In this document: one piece after another, positions 9,637 through 18,738 of the stretch
Layout: every line of letters starts with the position of its first letter
Numbering within the stretch: position 1 is the stretch's first letter
From: Mesorhizobium sp. B2-1-8
GTDB lineage: Bacteria; Pseudomonadota; Alphaproteobacteria; Rhizobiales; Rhizobiaceae
Assembly: GCF_006442545.2 (NCBI RefSeq)
Contig: NZ_CP083952.1
Coordinates: 248,001-312,000, forward strand
DNA: 64,000 nt
Direction: 5' to 3'
Notes under the pieces: generated by a model
Databases searched by the model: none
Seen by the model: only the letters and a program-made list of their open reading frames with translations
Told to the model about the DNA's origin: nothing
Position numbers and translations under genes: made by a program

Positions 9637-9660
9637 AGCCTTCACGGCGCCAAGGCTGCT
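9637..9660 (+). terminator. Possible weak terminator after the GH16 gene
   Basis: AGCCTT at 9637-9642 and AAGGCT at 9652-9657 can pair over a short loop just after the stop codon, followed by a short, imperfect T-run. The stem is only six pairs, so this is tentative. Confidence 0.3.
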
Positions 9661-9690
9661 TTGTCGAGCATCAAGGCATGGGCGCCGGGA

Positions 9691-9748
9691 ATGCTGCATC
9701 GCAACAATTTTGGCGCGGCGTTCCACGTTTTCTGTTGCACTGCAAAAT
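9691..9748. promoter_or_regulatory. Two TGC boxes upstream of the exoH-like gene
   Basis: ATGCTGCATCGCAACAA at 9691-9707 and CTGTTGCACTGCAAAAT at 9732-9748 both carry the TGC-N3-GCA core. The second copy, and about 120 bases after it, is repeated upstream of the flippase gene at 11015. Confidence 0.65.
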
Positions 9749-9825
9749 TATTGCCGTAGTTTGTGTTCGGCGGCGGTTGTGGATTTCGGGCTGCGGAATC
9801 CGCGCAAAGATCAGGAATCCTGAAT

Positions 9826-10935
9826 TTGGAAGCCAATCCATTCGATCAAACAGAGAGAGCGCTGCGAGAGCCGGTCGTACCCGGACATGTCGGGCGCACG
9901 CCTGTACCAGATCAACGCATAGTATGGGTGGATATCTGTCGGGGATTTGGCATCATACTCGTGGTCGTTGCGCACATTTTCATCGTGAGCCACGATCCAG
10001 TTAAGCAGTACATGGCCTGGGGCATATTCCTTTTTCATATGCCGCTTTTTTTCATCCTCTCCGGCTATTTCTACTCGCCTTCCTCCACCTCAGAGCTTGC
10101 CAGGAAACGGAGCCAGTCCCTCCTTCTTCCCTATGTCGGGTTTCTGGCGACACTCGTTGTTCTCGACGTCATATGGACCTATGCGCGAGGCCAGACACTC
10201 GCACCATGGCAGTTCCGCGAAATCGCGATCCATAGCGTACTGGGCGGCCAGTTTCTCGACGGGAAGTTCGGCACTTTCTGGTTCGTGACGTGTCTGTTCC
10301 TCACGCAACTGGCATACAACTTCGTCGGCGCGAGGTCGCAATCAGCCCTGTCGCCTGCGGTGCTGACTCTGGTCGCCTGCTCATGCGCCTTAGGCTACCT
10401 GGTGATGCACGAGTTCCCGGCGGCAAGAACACCATGGGCAATATCTTGCATTCCAATCGCGATGGTTGCCTTTTGGTTTGGCCACATGCTGGCTCAGAGG
10501 CCTTCACTTGGCCAGTTTTCGATCACTTTCCTGTCCGGCGCTTTCGTCATTTGTACCGTGGCGGCAATCGCCGGCGTGCATTTTAGCTTTAGCATGAAGG
10601 ATACAAATTTCGGCCCGCCTTTGCTTGGCATTCTGCTCGCGACGGCGCTTTCGGTTGCGGTTATGCTGACCACAATGAAGCTGAGCAATTGGCCTCCAGC
10701 AGAGTGGCTTATCCCTGTGGGCAGAGCGTCTCTGGTGATCATGTTCGTGCATCAGTTCGTGCATTTCACGTTGCGGGACCTGGGTGTATCGCGGGATTTG
10801 GAACTGATCCTGGCGGCTGTGATCGTTCCGTTTGCCCTGTGTCTGGTGATGGACCGGTTCTGGTTTTCGCGCTGGATGTTTTTGGGCAAGGCACGGAAAC
10901 CGATCCCCGGGAATAAATTGGCAAACGCCGCCTGA
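9826..10935 (+). CDS. Acyltransferase 3 family membrane protein, ExoH-like
   Basis: Integral membrane O-acyltransferase predicted to decorate EPS sugars; ExoH of S. meliloti succinylates succinoglycan and occupies the same position between exoK and exoT. The family start VWVDICRGFGIILVVVAHIF contains the conserved R and H, followed by about nine to ten hydrophobic segments and FWFVTCLFL. I chose a TTG start at 9826: AGGA lies upstream at 9813-9816, and the resulting N terminus MEANPFDQTERALREPV parallels that of the flippase at 11100. A GTG at 9763 is possible but would leave almost no leader after the TGC box. Length about 369 residues. Confidence 0.75.
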   Translation: MEANPFDQTERALREPVVPGHVGRTPVPDQRIVWVDICRGFGIILVVVAHIFIVSHDPVKQYMAWGIFLFHMPLFFILSGYFYSPSSTSELARKRSQSLLLPYVGFLATLVVLDVIWTYARGQTLAPWQFREIAIHSVLGGQFLDGKFGTFWFVTCLFLTQLAYNFVGARSQSALSPAVLTLVACSCALGYLVMHEFPAARTPWAISCIPIAMVAFWFGHMLAQRPSLGQFSITFLSGAFVICTVAAIAGVHFSFSMKDTNFGPPLLGILLATALSVAVMLTTMKLSNWPPAEWLIPVGRASLVIMFVHQFVHFTLRDLGVSRDLELILAAVIVPFALCLVMDRFWFSRWMFLGKARKPIPGNKLANAA

Positions 10936-10969
10936 GCCACCAGGGAGCGCGGCTTGCCGCACCACGAAC

Positions 10970-11030
10970 GGCACTGCAGCATTTCTTGTACAGAGCGAAA
11001 AAGAACGGCGTTTTTTGTTGCACTGCAAAA
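10970..11030. promoter_or_regulatory. TGC boxes upstream of the flippase gene
   Basis: GGCACTGCAGCA at 10970-10981 is a weaker copy; TTGTTGCACTGCAAAA at 11015-11030 is a strong one, only 50-70 bases before the flippase start. The strong copy is embedded in a segment duplicated from 9732. Confidence 0.65.
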
Positions 11031-11099
11031 TTATTGCCTTAGGGTTGTTCCGGGCGGTGTTCGTGGATCCAGGGATCCGTGCAAATCAAGGATTCCGCT

Positions 11100-12593
11100 T
11101 TGGAAACCAGTCCATTCGATCCGCCGGAAGGCTCGTTGCGCAAATCAGTTGGACGTGGCGCAGTTGTGACCGCCCTGTCGCAATCCGTGCGAGTCGCGAC
11201 GCAAATCATCTCTGTCATTGTCTTGTCGCGGCTCTTGTCGCCCCAAGATTTCGGCGTCGTTGCGATGTGCGCGCCGGTGCTGGCCTTCATCGCGCTGTTT
11301 CAGGATTTCGGCCTAACCCAAGCGACGATCCAGAAGTCGGCAATCCGGCATGAGGAGGTCAATTATCTATTCTGGATCAATGTTGCCGTCAGCGCTGTCC
11401 TGGCCTGCGTTCTCGCCGGAGCAGCACCGCTGGTTGCCGGTTTCTACGGGGAACCCCGCGTCACGGGCCTGGTGGCCGCGTTCGGCCTGCAGATCATGGC
11501 CTACGGACTGGGTGCGCAGCATCTGGCGTTGCTGACACGCCGGATGCAGTTCGACCGGCTCGCCCTGATCGACGTTGCCAGCGCTATCGCGGGGCTGGCA
11601 GTATCCATTGCCTGGACGTACATCGACCGCTCATACTGGGCGCTGTTTGCCGGCACATTGACGGGCGCCGTGCTACCGACCCTCTGTTATTGGGCCAGCT
11701 CGCGCTGGCGGCCCGGCCGGCCGCGCAATGTCGCAGGGATCAGCGAGTTGATGAACTTCGGCGCTGGCGTCACGGGCTTCAACTTCGCCAATTTTTTTGC
11801 CCGCAACCTGGACAATGTACTGATCGGAAAATACTGGGGAGAGGCTCAGCTCGGCCTTTATGACCGTGCCTACAAGCTGCTCCTGTTTCCGCTCAGCCAG
11901 ATCACCAATCCGTTGTCGAAGGTGATGGTGCCGGCGCTCTCAAGGCTGAAAGACGAACCGGACCGTTACCGCAGCGCATTTCTTCGCGTGATCCCGCTGA
12001 TCCTGATTGTGGCGCTTCCTGGCGTCGCGTTTGCCGCGGCGATGTCGGACACTCTCATTCCGTTCGTGCTCGGTGAGCAGTGGCGCGCAAGCGCCAGCAT
12101 CTTCTTCGCTCTTGGATTTGCCGGGCTCCTGCAGCCTCTCAACAACCCGTCAGGATGGCTGTTCGTCAGCCAAGGTCGCTCTGGCGACCTCATGCGCTGG
12201 GGCGTCGTCACAGCGGTGACGTCGATCATCGCCTTCCTGCTTGGCTTGCCCTATGGCGCCTTGGGTGTGGCGAGCGCCTATGCAATCAGCGAGTATCTGA
12301 GAACACCGTTCCTGTGGCTTTATGTCGGCAGGAGCGGGCCGCTGCAAGCCCGCCACATGTTCCGGACGGCTACTCCGTTCGTTCTTGGCGCCCATACGGC
12401 GCTGGCCGCAGTCTGGTTCATCAAGCCGCTGCTGCCACAGCAGCATATCTTCGCCTTGGCAAGCGGCGCCGTCCTTGCCTACCTGATTACTATTGTGGTC
12501 GCGCTGGCATTCACGGCGGGCCGCGAAGCCTTACGCGAGGCCATGCAAATCCTCCACACAAGGACGGCTGTGGCTGCACCGCGCGAGGCGTGA
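11100..12593 (+). CDS. exoT: Wzx-type polysaccharide flippase, ExoT-like
   Basis: Polytopic membrane protein of the polysaccharide-synthesis/MOP flippase family that moves the lipid-linked EPS repeat across the inner membrane. About 497 residues with some twelve to fourteen hydrophobic segments; the start of the family domain is GRGAVVTALSQSVRVATQ, followed by VLSRLLSPQDFGVVAM, a characteristic motif. A TTG start at 11100 has AAGGA at 11088-11092 and matches the start of the acyltransferase gene; a GTG at 11079 is an alternative. The position after exoK- and exoH-like genes supports exoT. Confidence 0.8.
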   Translation: METSPFDPPEGSLRKSVGRGAVVTALSQSVRVATQIISVIVLSRLLSPQDFGVVAMCAPVLAFIALFQDFGLTQATIQKSAIRHEEVNYLFWINVAVSAVLACVLAGAAPLVAGFYGEPRVTGLVAAFGLQIMAYGLGAQHLALLTRRMQFDRLALIDVASAIAGLAVSIAWTYIDRSYWALFAGTLTGAVLPTLCYWASSRWRPGRPRNVAGISELMNFGAGVTGFNFANFFARNLDNVLIGKYWGEAQLGLYDRAYKLLLFPLSQITNPLSKVMVPALSRLKDEPDRYRSAFLRVIPLILIVALPGVAFAAAMSDTLIPFVLGEQWRASASIFFALGFAGLLQPLNNPSGWLFVSQGRSGDLMRWGVVTAVTSIIAFLLGLPYGALGVASAYAISEYLRTPFLWLYVGRSGPLQARHMFRTATPFVLGAHTALAAVWFIKPLLPQQHIFALASGAVLAYLITIVVALAFTAGREALREAMQILHTRTAVAAPREA

Positions 12594-12646
12594 CATCTGC
12601 GCATTCCTCCGGACCGGGTTCTGGGCCATTGCACCCGCACGGCTAT

Positions 12647-12746
12647 AGCATGTCGCGGCGAATAGGATTCGCCCGACCTGCTGTAAGCTTCTGATTTCAT
12701 GCATGTCGTTATCCCGGAACCGAGGACGCTTCCGGGCGACATGCAT
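12647..12746. repeat. 100-bp palindromic intergenic repeat, copy 1
   Basis: A second copy at 31950-32049 differs at only three positions by my alignment. It contains two hairpins: GGCGAAT/ATTCGCC in the left part, and TGCATGTCG...CCCGGAA paired with TTCCGGG-CGACATGCA on the right. It is of the kind of interspersed palindrome common between rhizobial genes. An IS630-type element starts immediately after its right end. Confidence 0.75.
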
Positions 12747-12748
12747 TA

Positions 12749-13792
12749 GAGCGGGATGAGATTTATAAGAGTCGTGAGATTCCCAAATCATCGCAGTTCT
12801 GATTCAACATGCATGCTGGGAGGAGGCCAGCATGGATGGCAGCCTATTCGATGGACCTTCGCGAGCGGGTTGTAGCCGCGGTCAAGACGGAAGGGCTCTC
12901 GCGACGCGCGGCGGCGGCTCGATTTGGCGTCAGCTACAGCGCGGCCATCGCGTGGCTTAAGCGCGTCGAAGAGACTGGCAGTGCTGCGCCTCGCCAGGTC
13001 GGCGGCTACAAACCGAAGAAGCTCTCGGGAGCGTGGCGCGACTGGCTGATCGAACGCTGTCACGACAGGGACTTCACCTTGCGCGGGCTTGTGGCCGAAC
13101 TTGGCGAGCGTGGCCTGAGGGTCGACTACCGTTCGGTGTGGGAGTTCGTGCATGCCGAGAAGCTCAGTCACAAAAAAAGACGCTGATCGCCGTCGAACAG
13201 GATCGTCCCGATATCGCGCGACGGCGCATGCAGTGGACGAAGTATCGGGACCGGATTGATCCGACGCGACTGGTCTTCATCGACGAGACCTGGACCAAGA
13301 CCAACATGTCGCCGCTAAGGGGCTGGGCGCCGGTTGGACAGCGCATCAAGGCCAAAGTGCCGCATGGCCACTGGAAGACCATGACCTTCCTGGCCGCGCT
13401 GCGCCACGATCGCGTCGAGGCGCCCTGGCTGATCGACGGACCTATCAACGGCGAGAGATTTCTTCTCTATGTCGAGAAGGTTCTCGCTCCGACCCTCCAG
13501 CCGGGCGACATCGTCATCATGGACAATCTCGGCTCGCACAAAGGCAAGGCGGTGCGCCGCGCCATACGCGCCGCCGGCGCCAGGCTCTTCTTCCTGCCGA
13601 AATACTCGCCCGATCTTAATCCGATCGAACAGCTCTTTTCAAAACTCAAGCACTGGCTGAGAAAGGCAGCAAGCCGCACCGTCCAAACCGTTTGCGACGC
13701 GATCGGCCAAATTCTCAACCGCATCACACCGACAGAATGCTCACACTACTTCGAAAACTCCGGATATGACCGAAACTAATCTCATCCCGCTC
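12749..13792 (+). mobile_element. IS630-family insertion sequence
   Basis: The element is about 1044 bp and is bounded by perfect inverted ends GAGCGGGATGAGATT (12749-12763) and AATCTCATCCCGCTC (13778-13792). A TA dinucleotide flanks each end (12747-12748 and 13793-13794), the target duplication expected for IS630/Tc1-mariner elements. It carries one transposase in two frames joined at an A7 run. It is inserted directly at the edge of the 100-bp repeat and separates the exoT side from an AT-rich glycosyltransferase/acyltransferase islet. Confidence 0.9.
12836..13779 (+). CDS. IS630 transposase, two frames with -1 frameshift
   Basis: The first frame (12836-13186) encodes the helix-turn-helix half, with MDLRERVVAAVKTEGLSRR and SYSAAIAWLKRV. 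The second frame continues through SHKK into the DDE catalytic half to 13779, with FIDETW, VIMDNLGSHKG and LNPIEQLFSKLK supplying the D, D and E. The frames overlap at a run of seven A at 13172-13178, and the shift is -1, a known expression mode for this family, so the gene may be active rather than broken. The start ATG at 12836 follows GGAGGAGG. No internal stop is seen in either half. Confidence 0.85.
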
Positions 13793-13863
13793 TAGCGCAC
13801 ACCCGTCGGCGACTCAGCGATTGCTAGATTCGCCGACTTTACGCAATTCCCGACGAAAAAGCG

Positions 13864-14826
13864 CTACGCACCAATTGCTCTAGAATGCTCGAATGGACTG
13901 CCGTACCGCTTGATCATGCTCCTGATCTGCTCGTCATTGGCGCTCTGCCCCACATTCGTGAGATGGAGAGCCGAGGTCTGCGTCCCCTGCCATGGGATGG
14001 GGAACCATCCGTTTCCAGCCATCACGTACGAACTTCCTGCCCTGCGTCCCATCCAGAACAGCCAGACATCGTCGGCGCTTGGACAGAGCCGCATAAATTC
14101 TGCTTCATCCAGAACTTCCGGCGCTAGTGAACCGGGCGGGTAGAGCACGCCACCCACACCGGTCGGAAACAGGATCGGAGAGGCGGCCCTGGGGTCAAAA
14201 TACCATTTGTGGTAAGGTGCGAGATTGCCGGCTTCGTCGAACCTGACCGTATGGGCCCGATGGCAGACGATCGTCCTTTCAGCCGCTAGCATAACCATCC
14301 GCTCCAGCCAACGACCGGAATAGTAGACGTCGTCGTCGGCAGTCACGATGAAGGCATTCGGAAAGGCAGCCAGCGCCGGAACAATTTTCTTATACGATCT
14401 ACTGTTTTTGCAGGAGCGTATTTCCAGTCCGTGAGCTTGGAGTTCCGTGACTGATTTTGGCAGTGACACGATATCCTCCTCGGCGATCCATAGGATCGTC
14501 CTGTCCGCCTGGACCGATTGAGACAAGAGGCACTTCAGCGTCAACGGGAGTGTCGAAAATCGTGCTGGATAGGACGTCAGGGAGACGATCAATTCTCCCG
14601 GGAGTTGATGCGTTCGGCCTGGCCGCGACAGTTTCCACCTGAGGAAAAGCGCGGAGCGTGCCGTCGCCTGCGAGGAAAGACTCGACGTGGTCCGGCGAAG
14701 CATCGCAAGTCGCCAGCCGGCAGCATGGCGCAGACGCCTTGTTGCTCGTTCAAGACGGCCTTCTGTGCCGCGTTCCGCTTGGCGCCCGGCCATCATATCC
14801 AAGTCCGATCCTAGACCATCGACCAT
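13864..14826 (-). CDS. Putative glycosyltransferase
   Basis: About 320 residues. The recognisable part starts with GELIVSLTSYPARFSTLPLT near residue 75, then FIVTADDDVYYSGRWLE, a clear acidic DDD metal site of a GT-A enzyme, and GVGGVLYPPGSL. This resembles glycosyltransferases of cell-surface polysaccharide loci whose acceptors are undefined. The start is uncertain: ATG 14826 is used, 14796/14793 are alternatives. It lies just downstream of the IS630 element and next to an AT-richer acyltransferase gene. Donor and acceptor cannot be told. Confidence 0.65.
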   Translation of the reverse strand: MVDGLGSDLDMMAGRQAERGTEGRLERATRRLRHAAGWRLAMLRRTTSSLSSQATARSALFLRWKLSRPGRTHQLPGELIVSLTSYPARFSTLPLTLKCLLSQSVQADRTILWIAEEDIVSLPKSVTELQAHGLEIRSCKNSRSYKKIVPALAAFPNAFIVTADDDVYYSGRWLERMVMLAAERTIVCHRAHTVRFDEAGNLAPYHKWYFDPRAASPILFPTGVGGVLYPPGSLAPEVLDEAEFMRLCPSADDVWLFWMGRRAGSSYVMAGNGWFPIPWQGTQTSALHLTNVGQSANDEQIRSMIKRYGSPFEHSRAIGA

Positions 14827-14889
14827 TCCAAAACGTAAAGGGAATTGTTCGCAGGCGCAACATCGATTTGTGCGCCGCACCATGCATCA

Positions 14890-16011
14890 TCACGCACGAT
14901 CATGAAGACTCCCATCGCAGGCGGGAGTAGCTTGTTTGGAGGTATCGAAAGTACTCGTAAGGAAACGGCGTATCGGGATATCGTAAATCTTGTACACTAT
15001 GAGAGAAAAAACCGCAATTCCAAATACATGCGCGCAAGACAACACGGAGGGAACTACTTGATCAAACAGGCCAAGTCTGTACATAAGCGGATCCGACCAA
15101 GCATACATTGGCTCATGCAGTACGTATATAGGGAAAGATACCGCGCCTGAAATCGCGGCGATTTTCGCCCCAACCCCATCCAGCTGCGCGTTGGCTCCTG
15201 TAATCACAATTAGCGGGAAAACAATCAGGACAGACAAAGCAGCCATGATTGTATTTCCAATATTTCCCAAATCCGGCACGGCAAAAATCGCTATCAAGAT
15301 CACTGGAAGGGTCCATGCTGGCGCCCTTACGCGACTTATCCAGCTGTCCCCCAAGCGCCGAAAGATGATGACGCCGAGAAAAAACGAACATGCGGTGCGG
15401 GGTAAACCGGCCAGAAGCATCCATCCGTACGGACCATATTGGTTTCCGATGAGACCGAAATCCCCTTTTACAGCAACCGCGATCAGGTAGACCACTGCAG
15501 TAAAAACTACAATTAGTTTCAATGAACTGTTTGTGAGCCTATATAGAAAAGCAGCGAACCCTATATTCACCAAAAGCTCAAAGAATATCGACCACAGAGG
15601 CTGATCGGCATAAAATGGCTGGTTGGCTATGGAGTTTGGAAACGGCATCGGAATTGCTGCTATGCCGAACAATGTGATCTCTATCGTGTCCGCTATTCTG
15701 CCTTCATTTCTTATTTCCTTCAACAAAATGAACGCACCACCGAGGAACGCCCCGAGGATTATCAGAGGATACAGCCTTATCAGGCGTTTTATCAAAAACC
15801 GGCGGAGGCTCATTCCAGCGATCAGTTTGGGCTCATAGGCGTAGGCGATCACAAACCCGCTCAGGAGAAAAAAGAAATCCACCGCCAAAGGTGCGTGTTG
15901 CAGAAAGCCACCATCGTCCGCGAACCACCAGCGCCGATGGAACAGAACGACAGCGATCGCCGCGATGCCTCTGAGGCCATCCAACATTACAAACTTGTGT
16001 TTTTCTGCCAT
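14890..16011 (-). CDS. Acyltransferase 3 family membrane protein
   Basis: Membrane O-acyltransferase, 373 residues from ATG 16011. It begins KFVMLDGLRGIAAIAVVLFH, with the family's conserved R and H, then PLAVDFFFLLSGFVIAYAYE and about ten hydrophobic segments; the end KIYDIPIRRFL fits the family's YE/YD-P-R motif. It could O-acetylate the EPS, the role of ExoZ in S. meliloti, but the acyl group is not predictable. Base composition is visibly more AT-rich than the surrounding exo genes, suggesting transfer together with the neighbouring glycosyltransferase and IS element. Confidence 0.8.
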   Translation of the reverse strand: MAEKHKFVMLDGLRGIAAIAVVLFHRRWWFADDGGFLQHAPLAVDFFFLLSGFVIAYAYEPKLIAGMSLRRFLIKRLIRLYPLIILGAFLGGAFILLKEIRNEGRIADTIEITLFGIAAIPMPFPNSIANQPFYADQPLWSIFFELLVNIGFAAFLYRLTNSSLKLIVVFTAVVYLIAVAVKGDFGLIGNQYGPYGWMLLAGLPRTACSFFLGVIIFRRLGDSWISRVRAPAWTLPVILIAIFAVPDLGNIGNTIMAALSVLIVFPLIVITGANAQLDGVGAKIAAISGAVSFPIYVLHEPMYAWSDPLMYRLGLFDQVVPSVLSCAHVFGIAVFSLIVYKIYDIPIRRFLTSTFDTSKQATPACDGSLHDRA

Positions 16012-16108
16012 TCTTACCCTTCGGGCGCTACGTCGAGATCCGGTCGAGCGCCAAAAGCCGCAGTCGGGGTAAATGCCCAGTAAGTGAGCGACCAGCTGGC
16101 GCTCAAGT

Positions 16109-17188
16109 CTAAGCAGCTTGCCGTGCGCCCTGCCGCACTGCCCTGTCCAATATCGAGAAGAAAGTAACGAACTGACGGTCCGGATCGAGTTCCGGACGCG
16201 CTGCGAAGCTGCGCGCGAGGCCTGAGATCCGATCATATTCCTGGTTGTCGTTCCACAGAAGCCTGACAGCCGCGACCCAGTCGGCGACCGGGGCGTCATA
16301 GTCCAGCACCGCGCCGCCAGGCCCGATCGCTTCGGGCAGGCCGCCACGCCGCGAGCCAACGACAGGAATGCCGCAGCAATGGGCCTCCGATGCCACTCGC
16401 CCCCAGGCTTCTTCCCATTTGCTGGGTGCCAGCAGGATTCTGGTGCGGCCATAGACAGTCTTCATGTCGGTGGTCCGGCTCTCCAGCGTCACATTGCCAA
16501 GCGGTGCGATCGTTTCCTCGATGCGCGCCCGATGATCCTCTTCCAGCTTCCAACTCTCGACGAACAGGAACGGGATTTCGGGGCAAGCGCCCGCTATGCG
16601 TACCGCGAGCTCAAAGCCCTTTTCCTCGTAGGGATTGATTAGCGTGACGAACTGGCCCGTGGTCGGCGTGCTGTAGTGCATCGGGTTGATGGTCGGCGGA
16701 ATTACCGCCGCCTCAATACCGAACTCCTTGGCGTAGGTGCGCGCGGTAAACTCCGAATTGGCGATGTAGAGCGCCGAGTCCAGGTCGCGCAGGTCACCGC
16801 CCAACTCATGAAATTCGACATTCCTGAGATAGACGACGAGCGGCACGCCCTCGGTCTGCAGCGCCTTGCCGAGCGGAACCGATTTATGACACTGGACAAC
16901 CGCTACGTCCGGCCTCATCCGGTTAACCGCAAAACTGGCGACTTCCCAGGGAAACCATGCCCGCACCACCGGATAGCCGGGAAAACTGTCGACGACCGCG
17001 GGCTGGCGCAAGAGCTTCATTTTGGCGCGCGCCTTGAAACCGAAGACACCATCTCCGAAGAGGGCGGCAAGCACCGCGGCCTCATGCCCGTGCTCGATCA
17101 GTTGTTCGGCCAGATGATGGGTGCTCGACTGAACGCCGCCGCTGAATTCAGGCGTGTAGCCATTGCCGCCTGCAAAAAGAACTTTCAT
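16109..17188 (-). CDS. GT4 family glycosyltransferase
   Basis: GT-B fold glycosyltransferase of 359 residues. N terminus [20 protein letters not shown] shows the GT4 glycine-rich loop (SGGVQ); the C-terminal half has FVTLINPYEEKGF, ILLAPSKWEEAWGRVASEA with the EAWG acidic donor site, and GIPVVGSRRGGLPEAIG. ATG 17188 follows GGAG and overlaps the stop of the small ORF upstream in an ATGA. It is therefore the third gene of a coupled ugd-small ORF-GT4 operon and probably uses a sugar nucleotide such as UDP-glucuronate, which is inference from context. Confidence 0.85.
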   Translation of the reverse strand: MKVLFAGGNGYTPEFSGGVQSSTHHLAEQLIEHGHEAAVLAALFGDGVFGFKARAKMKLLRQPAVVDSFPGYPVVRAWFPWEVASFAVNRMRPDVAVVQCHKSVPLGKALQTEGVPLVVYLRNVEFHELGGDLRDLDSALYIANSEFTARTYAKEFGIEAAVIPPTINPMHYSTPTTGQFVTLINPYEEKGFELAVRIAGACPEIPFLFVESWKLEEDHRARIEETIAPLGNVTLESRTTDMKTVYGRTRILLAPSKWEEAWGRVASEAHCCGIPVVGSRRGGLPEAIGPGGAVLDYDAPVADWVAAVRLLWNDNQEYDRISGLARSFAARPELDPDRQFVTFFSILDRAVRQGARQAA

Positions 17189-17361
17189 GGGGTCTCCTTT
17201 CCGACGCAACAGGCCAAAGCCGCCGCCTCGCTTTCGAAATCGTCCCTGGTGATTTTCCCGGACTTCACAGCATCATCAGCCGCAATTCTTTCCGCGCCTG
17301 GCGCGCTTGTCTTGGTTGCCCCATCCGCCCTATTTCGAGCTTGTCTCCGCCCCGATCTCAT
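17185..17361 (-). CDS. Small coupled ORF with a SHOCT-like tail
   Basis: A 58-codon frame that begins in an ATGA overlap with the ugd stop (17358-17361) and ends in an ATGA overlap with the GT4 start (17185-17188). Such double coupling is unlikely by chance. The N-terminal part is basic and low in hydrophobicity; the C-terminal part [18 protein letters not shown] resembles the short SHOCT helix-hairpin motif, which is often an oligomerisation tail. No function is known to me. It could also be non-coding sequence that happens to stay open. Confidence 0.45.
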   Translation of the reverse strand: MRSGRRQARNRADGATKTSAPGAERIAADDAVKSGKITRDDFESEAAALACCVGKETP

Positions 17362-18689
17362 GCCGCCATTCTGCCGATCGAGTGATATTCGATGCCGTGG
17401 CGCGCCACGACCTTGGGATCGTAGAGGTTGCGGCCATCGAAGATGACCGGCGTGGTCAGTGCATCCTTCAGCGCATCGAAGGACGGTGCGCGGAAACTCT
17501 TCCATTCGGTGGCGATCAGCAGCGCATCGGCGCCGCGCAATGCCGCTTCCTTGGTGCCGCACAGCATCAAGTCGTCGCGCAGCCCATAGACGGCCTGGCA
17601 TTCCTGCATGGCCTCGGGGTCATAGGCCTGCACGGTCGCGCCGGCGTTCCAGAGCGCTTCCATCAGGACACGCGCGGGCGCCTCGCGCATGTCGTCGGTG
17701 TTGGGCTTGAAGGCCAGGCCCCACAGCGCGAAGGTCTTGCCCTCGAGGTTGCCCTTGAAATAGCGATGCACCTTGTCGAACAGGACGGATTTCTGGTCAT
17801 TGTTGCGCTCCTCGACGGCGCGCAGCAGCTTGGCGTCGAATTTGACGCCCTCGGCGGTCTTGATCAGGGCGCGAACATCCTTGGGAAAGCACGAGCCGCC
17901 ATAGCCGAGACCCGGATAGATGAAATGGTAGCCGATGCGCGGATCGCTGCCGATGCCTTTGCGCACCTCCTCGATGTCCGCGCCGAGCTGCTCGGCAAGG
18001 TTCGCCATCTCGTTCATGAAGCTGATCTTGGTCGCCAGCATGCAATTGGCGGCGTATTTCGTGAATTCGGCGCTGCGCACGTCCATCACGATCATCTTCT
18101 CGTGGTTGCGATTGAAGGGCGCGTAGAGTTCGCGCATCACCGCCTCGGTGTCCTCGCTGTCGGTGCCGACGATGATGCGATCCGGCTTCATGCAGTCGGC
18201 GACGGCGGAGCCCTCCTTGAGGAATTCTGGATTGGAGGCGACGTCGAAGCTCAAATCCTCGCGCCCCCGCTTCTTCAGCGTCTCGGCGATCCTGGCCTTC
18301 ACCTTTTCGCAGGTGCCGACCGGCACTGTCGACTTGCCGACGACGATCTTGGCGGTATCCATCTCGCGGCCGATGGTCTCGGCGACCGCCAGCACATATT
18401 TGAGGTCGGCCGAACCGTCCTCGCCGGGCGGCGTACCGACCGCGATCATCTGGATTTCGCCATGCCTGACGGCAGCCGCCGCATCGGTGGTGAACTTGAT
18501 GCGGCCAGCGGCGTGATTCTCCCTGACGATGCTTTCAAGGCCTGGCTCGAAGATCGGGACAAAGCCCTGATTGAGCCGCTCCACCTTGCTTGCGTCGATA
18601 TCGACGCAGACAACCTGGTGGCCAACTTCGGCAAGCACCGCCGCCTGCACGAGGCCGACATAGCCAATTCCAAACACCGTCAAGTTCAT
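17358..18689 (-). CDS. ugd: UDP-glucose 6-dehydrogenase
   Basis: Oxidises UDP-glucose to UDP-glucuronic acid with two NAD+. The 443-residue protein has the Rossmann start [28 protein letters not shown], the substrate region [11 protein letters not shown] and the catalytic cysteine in GGSCFPKD near residue 260. The presence of this enzyme in the locus suggests that the EPS contains glucuronic acid, unlike standard succinoglycan. It is first in a coupled run with the small ORF and GT4. The rhizobial name rkpK also applies. Confidence 0.95.
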   Translation of the reverse strand: MNLTVFGIGYVGLVQAAVLAEVGHQVVCVDIDASKVERLNQGFVPIFEPGLESIVRENHAAGRIKFTTDAAAAVRHGEIQMIAVGTPPGEDGSADLKYVLAVAETIGREMDTAKIVVGKSTVPVGTCEKVKARIAETLKKRGREDLSFDVASNPEFLKEGSAVADCMKPDRIIVGTDSEDTEAVMRELYAPFNRNHEKMIVMDVRSAEFTKYAANCMLATKISFMNEMANLAEQLGADIEEVRKGIGSDPRIGYHFIYPGLGYGGSCFPKDVRALIKTAEGVKFDAKLLRAVEERNNDQKSVLFDKVHRYFKGNLEGKTFALWGLAFKPNTDDMREAPARVLMEALWNAGATVQAYDPEAMQECQAVYGLRDDLMLCGTKEAALRGADALLIATEWKSFRAPSFDALKDALTTPVIFDGRNLYDPKVVARHGIEYHSIGRMAA

Positions 18690-18738
18690 TCGGTTTCATT
18701 CCCATCCAGGGCCTGGAGCCGCTTTCGGTCCGGCCGGT

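Noticed and set aside
12647..12746. CRISPR-like repeats
   Set aside because: Only two distant copies of the 100-bp palindrome exist; no array with spacers and no cas gene was found.
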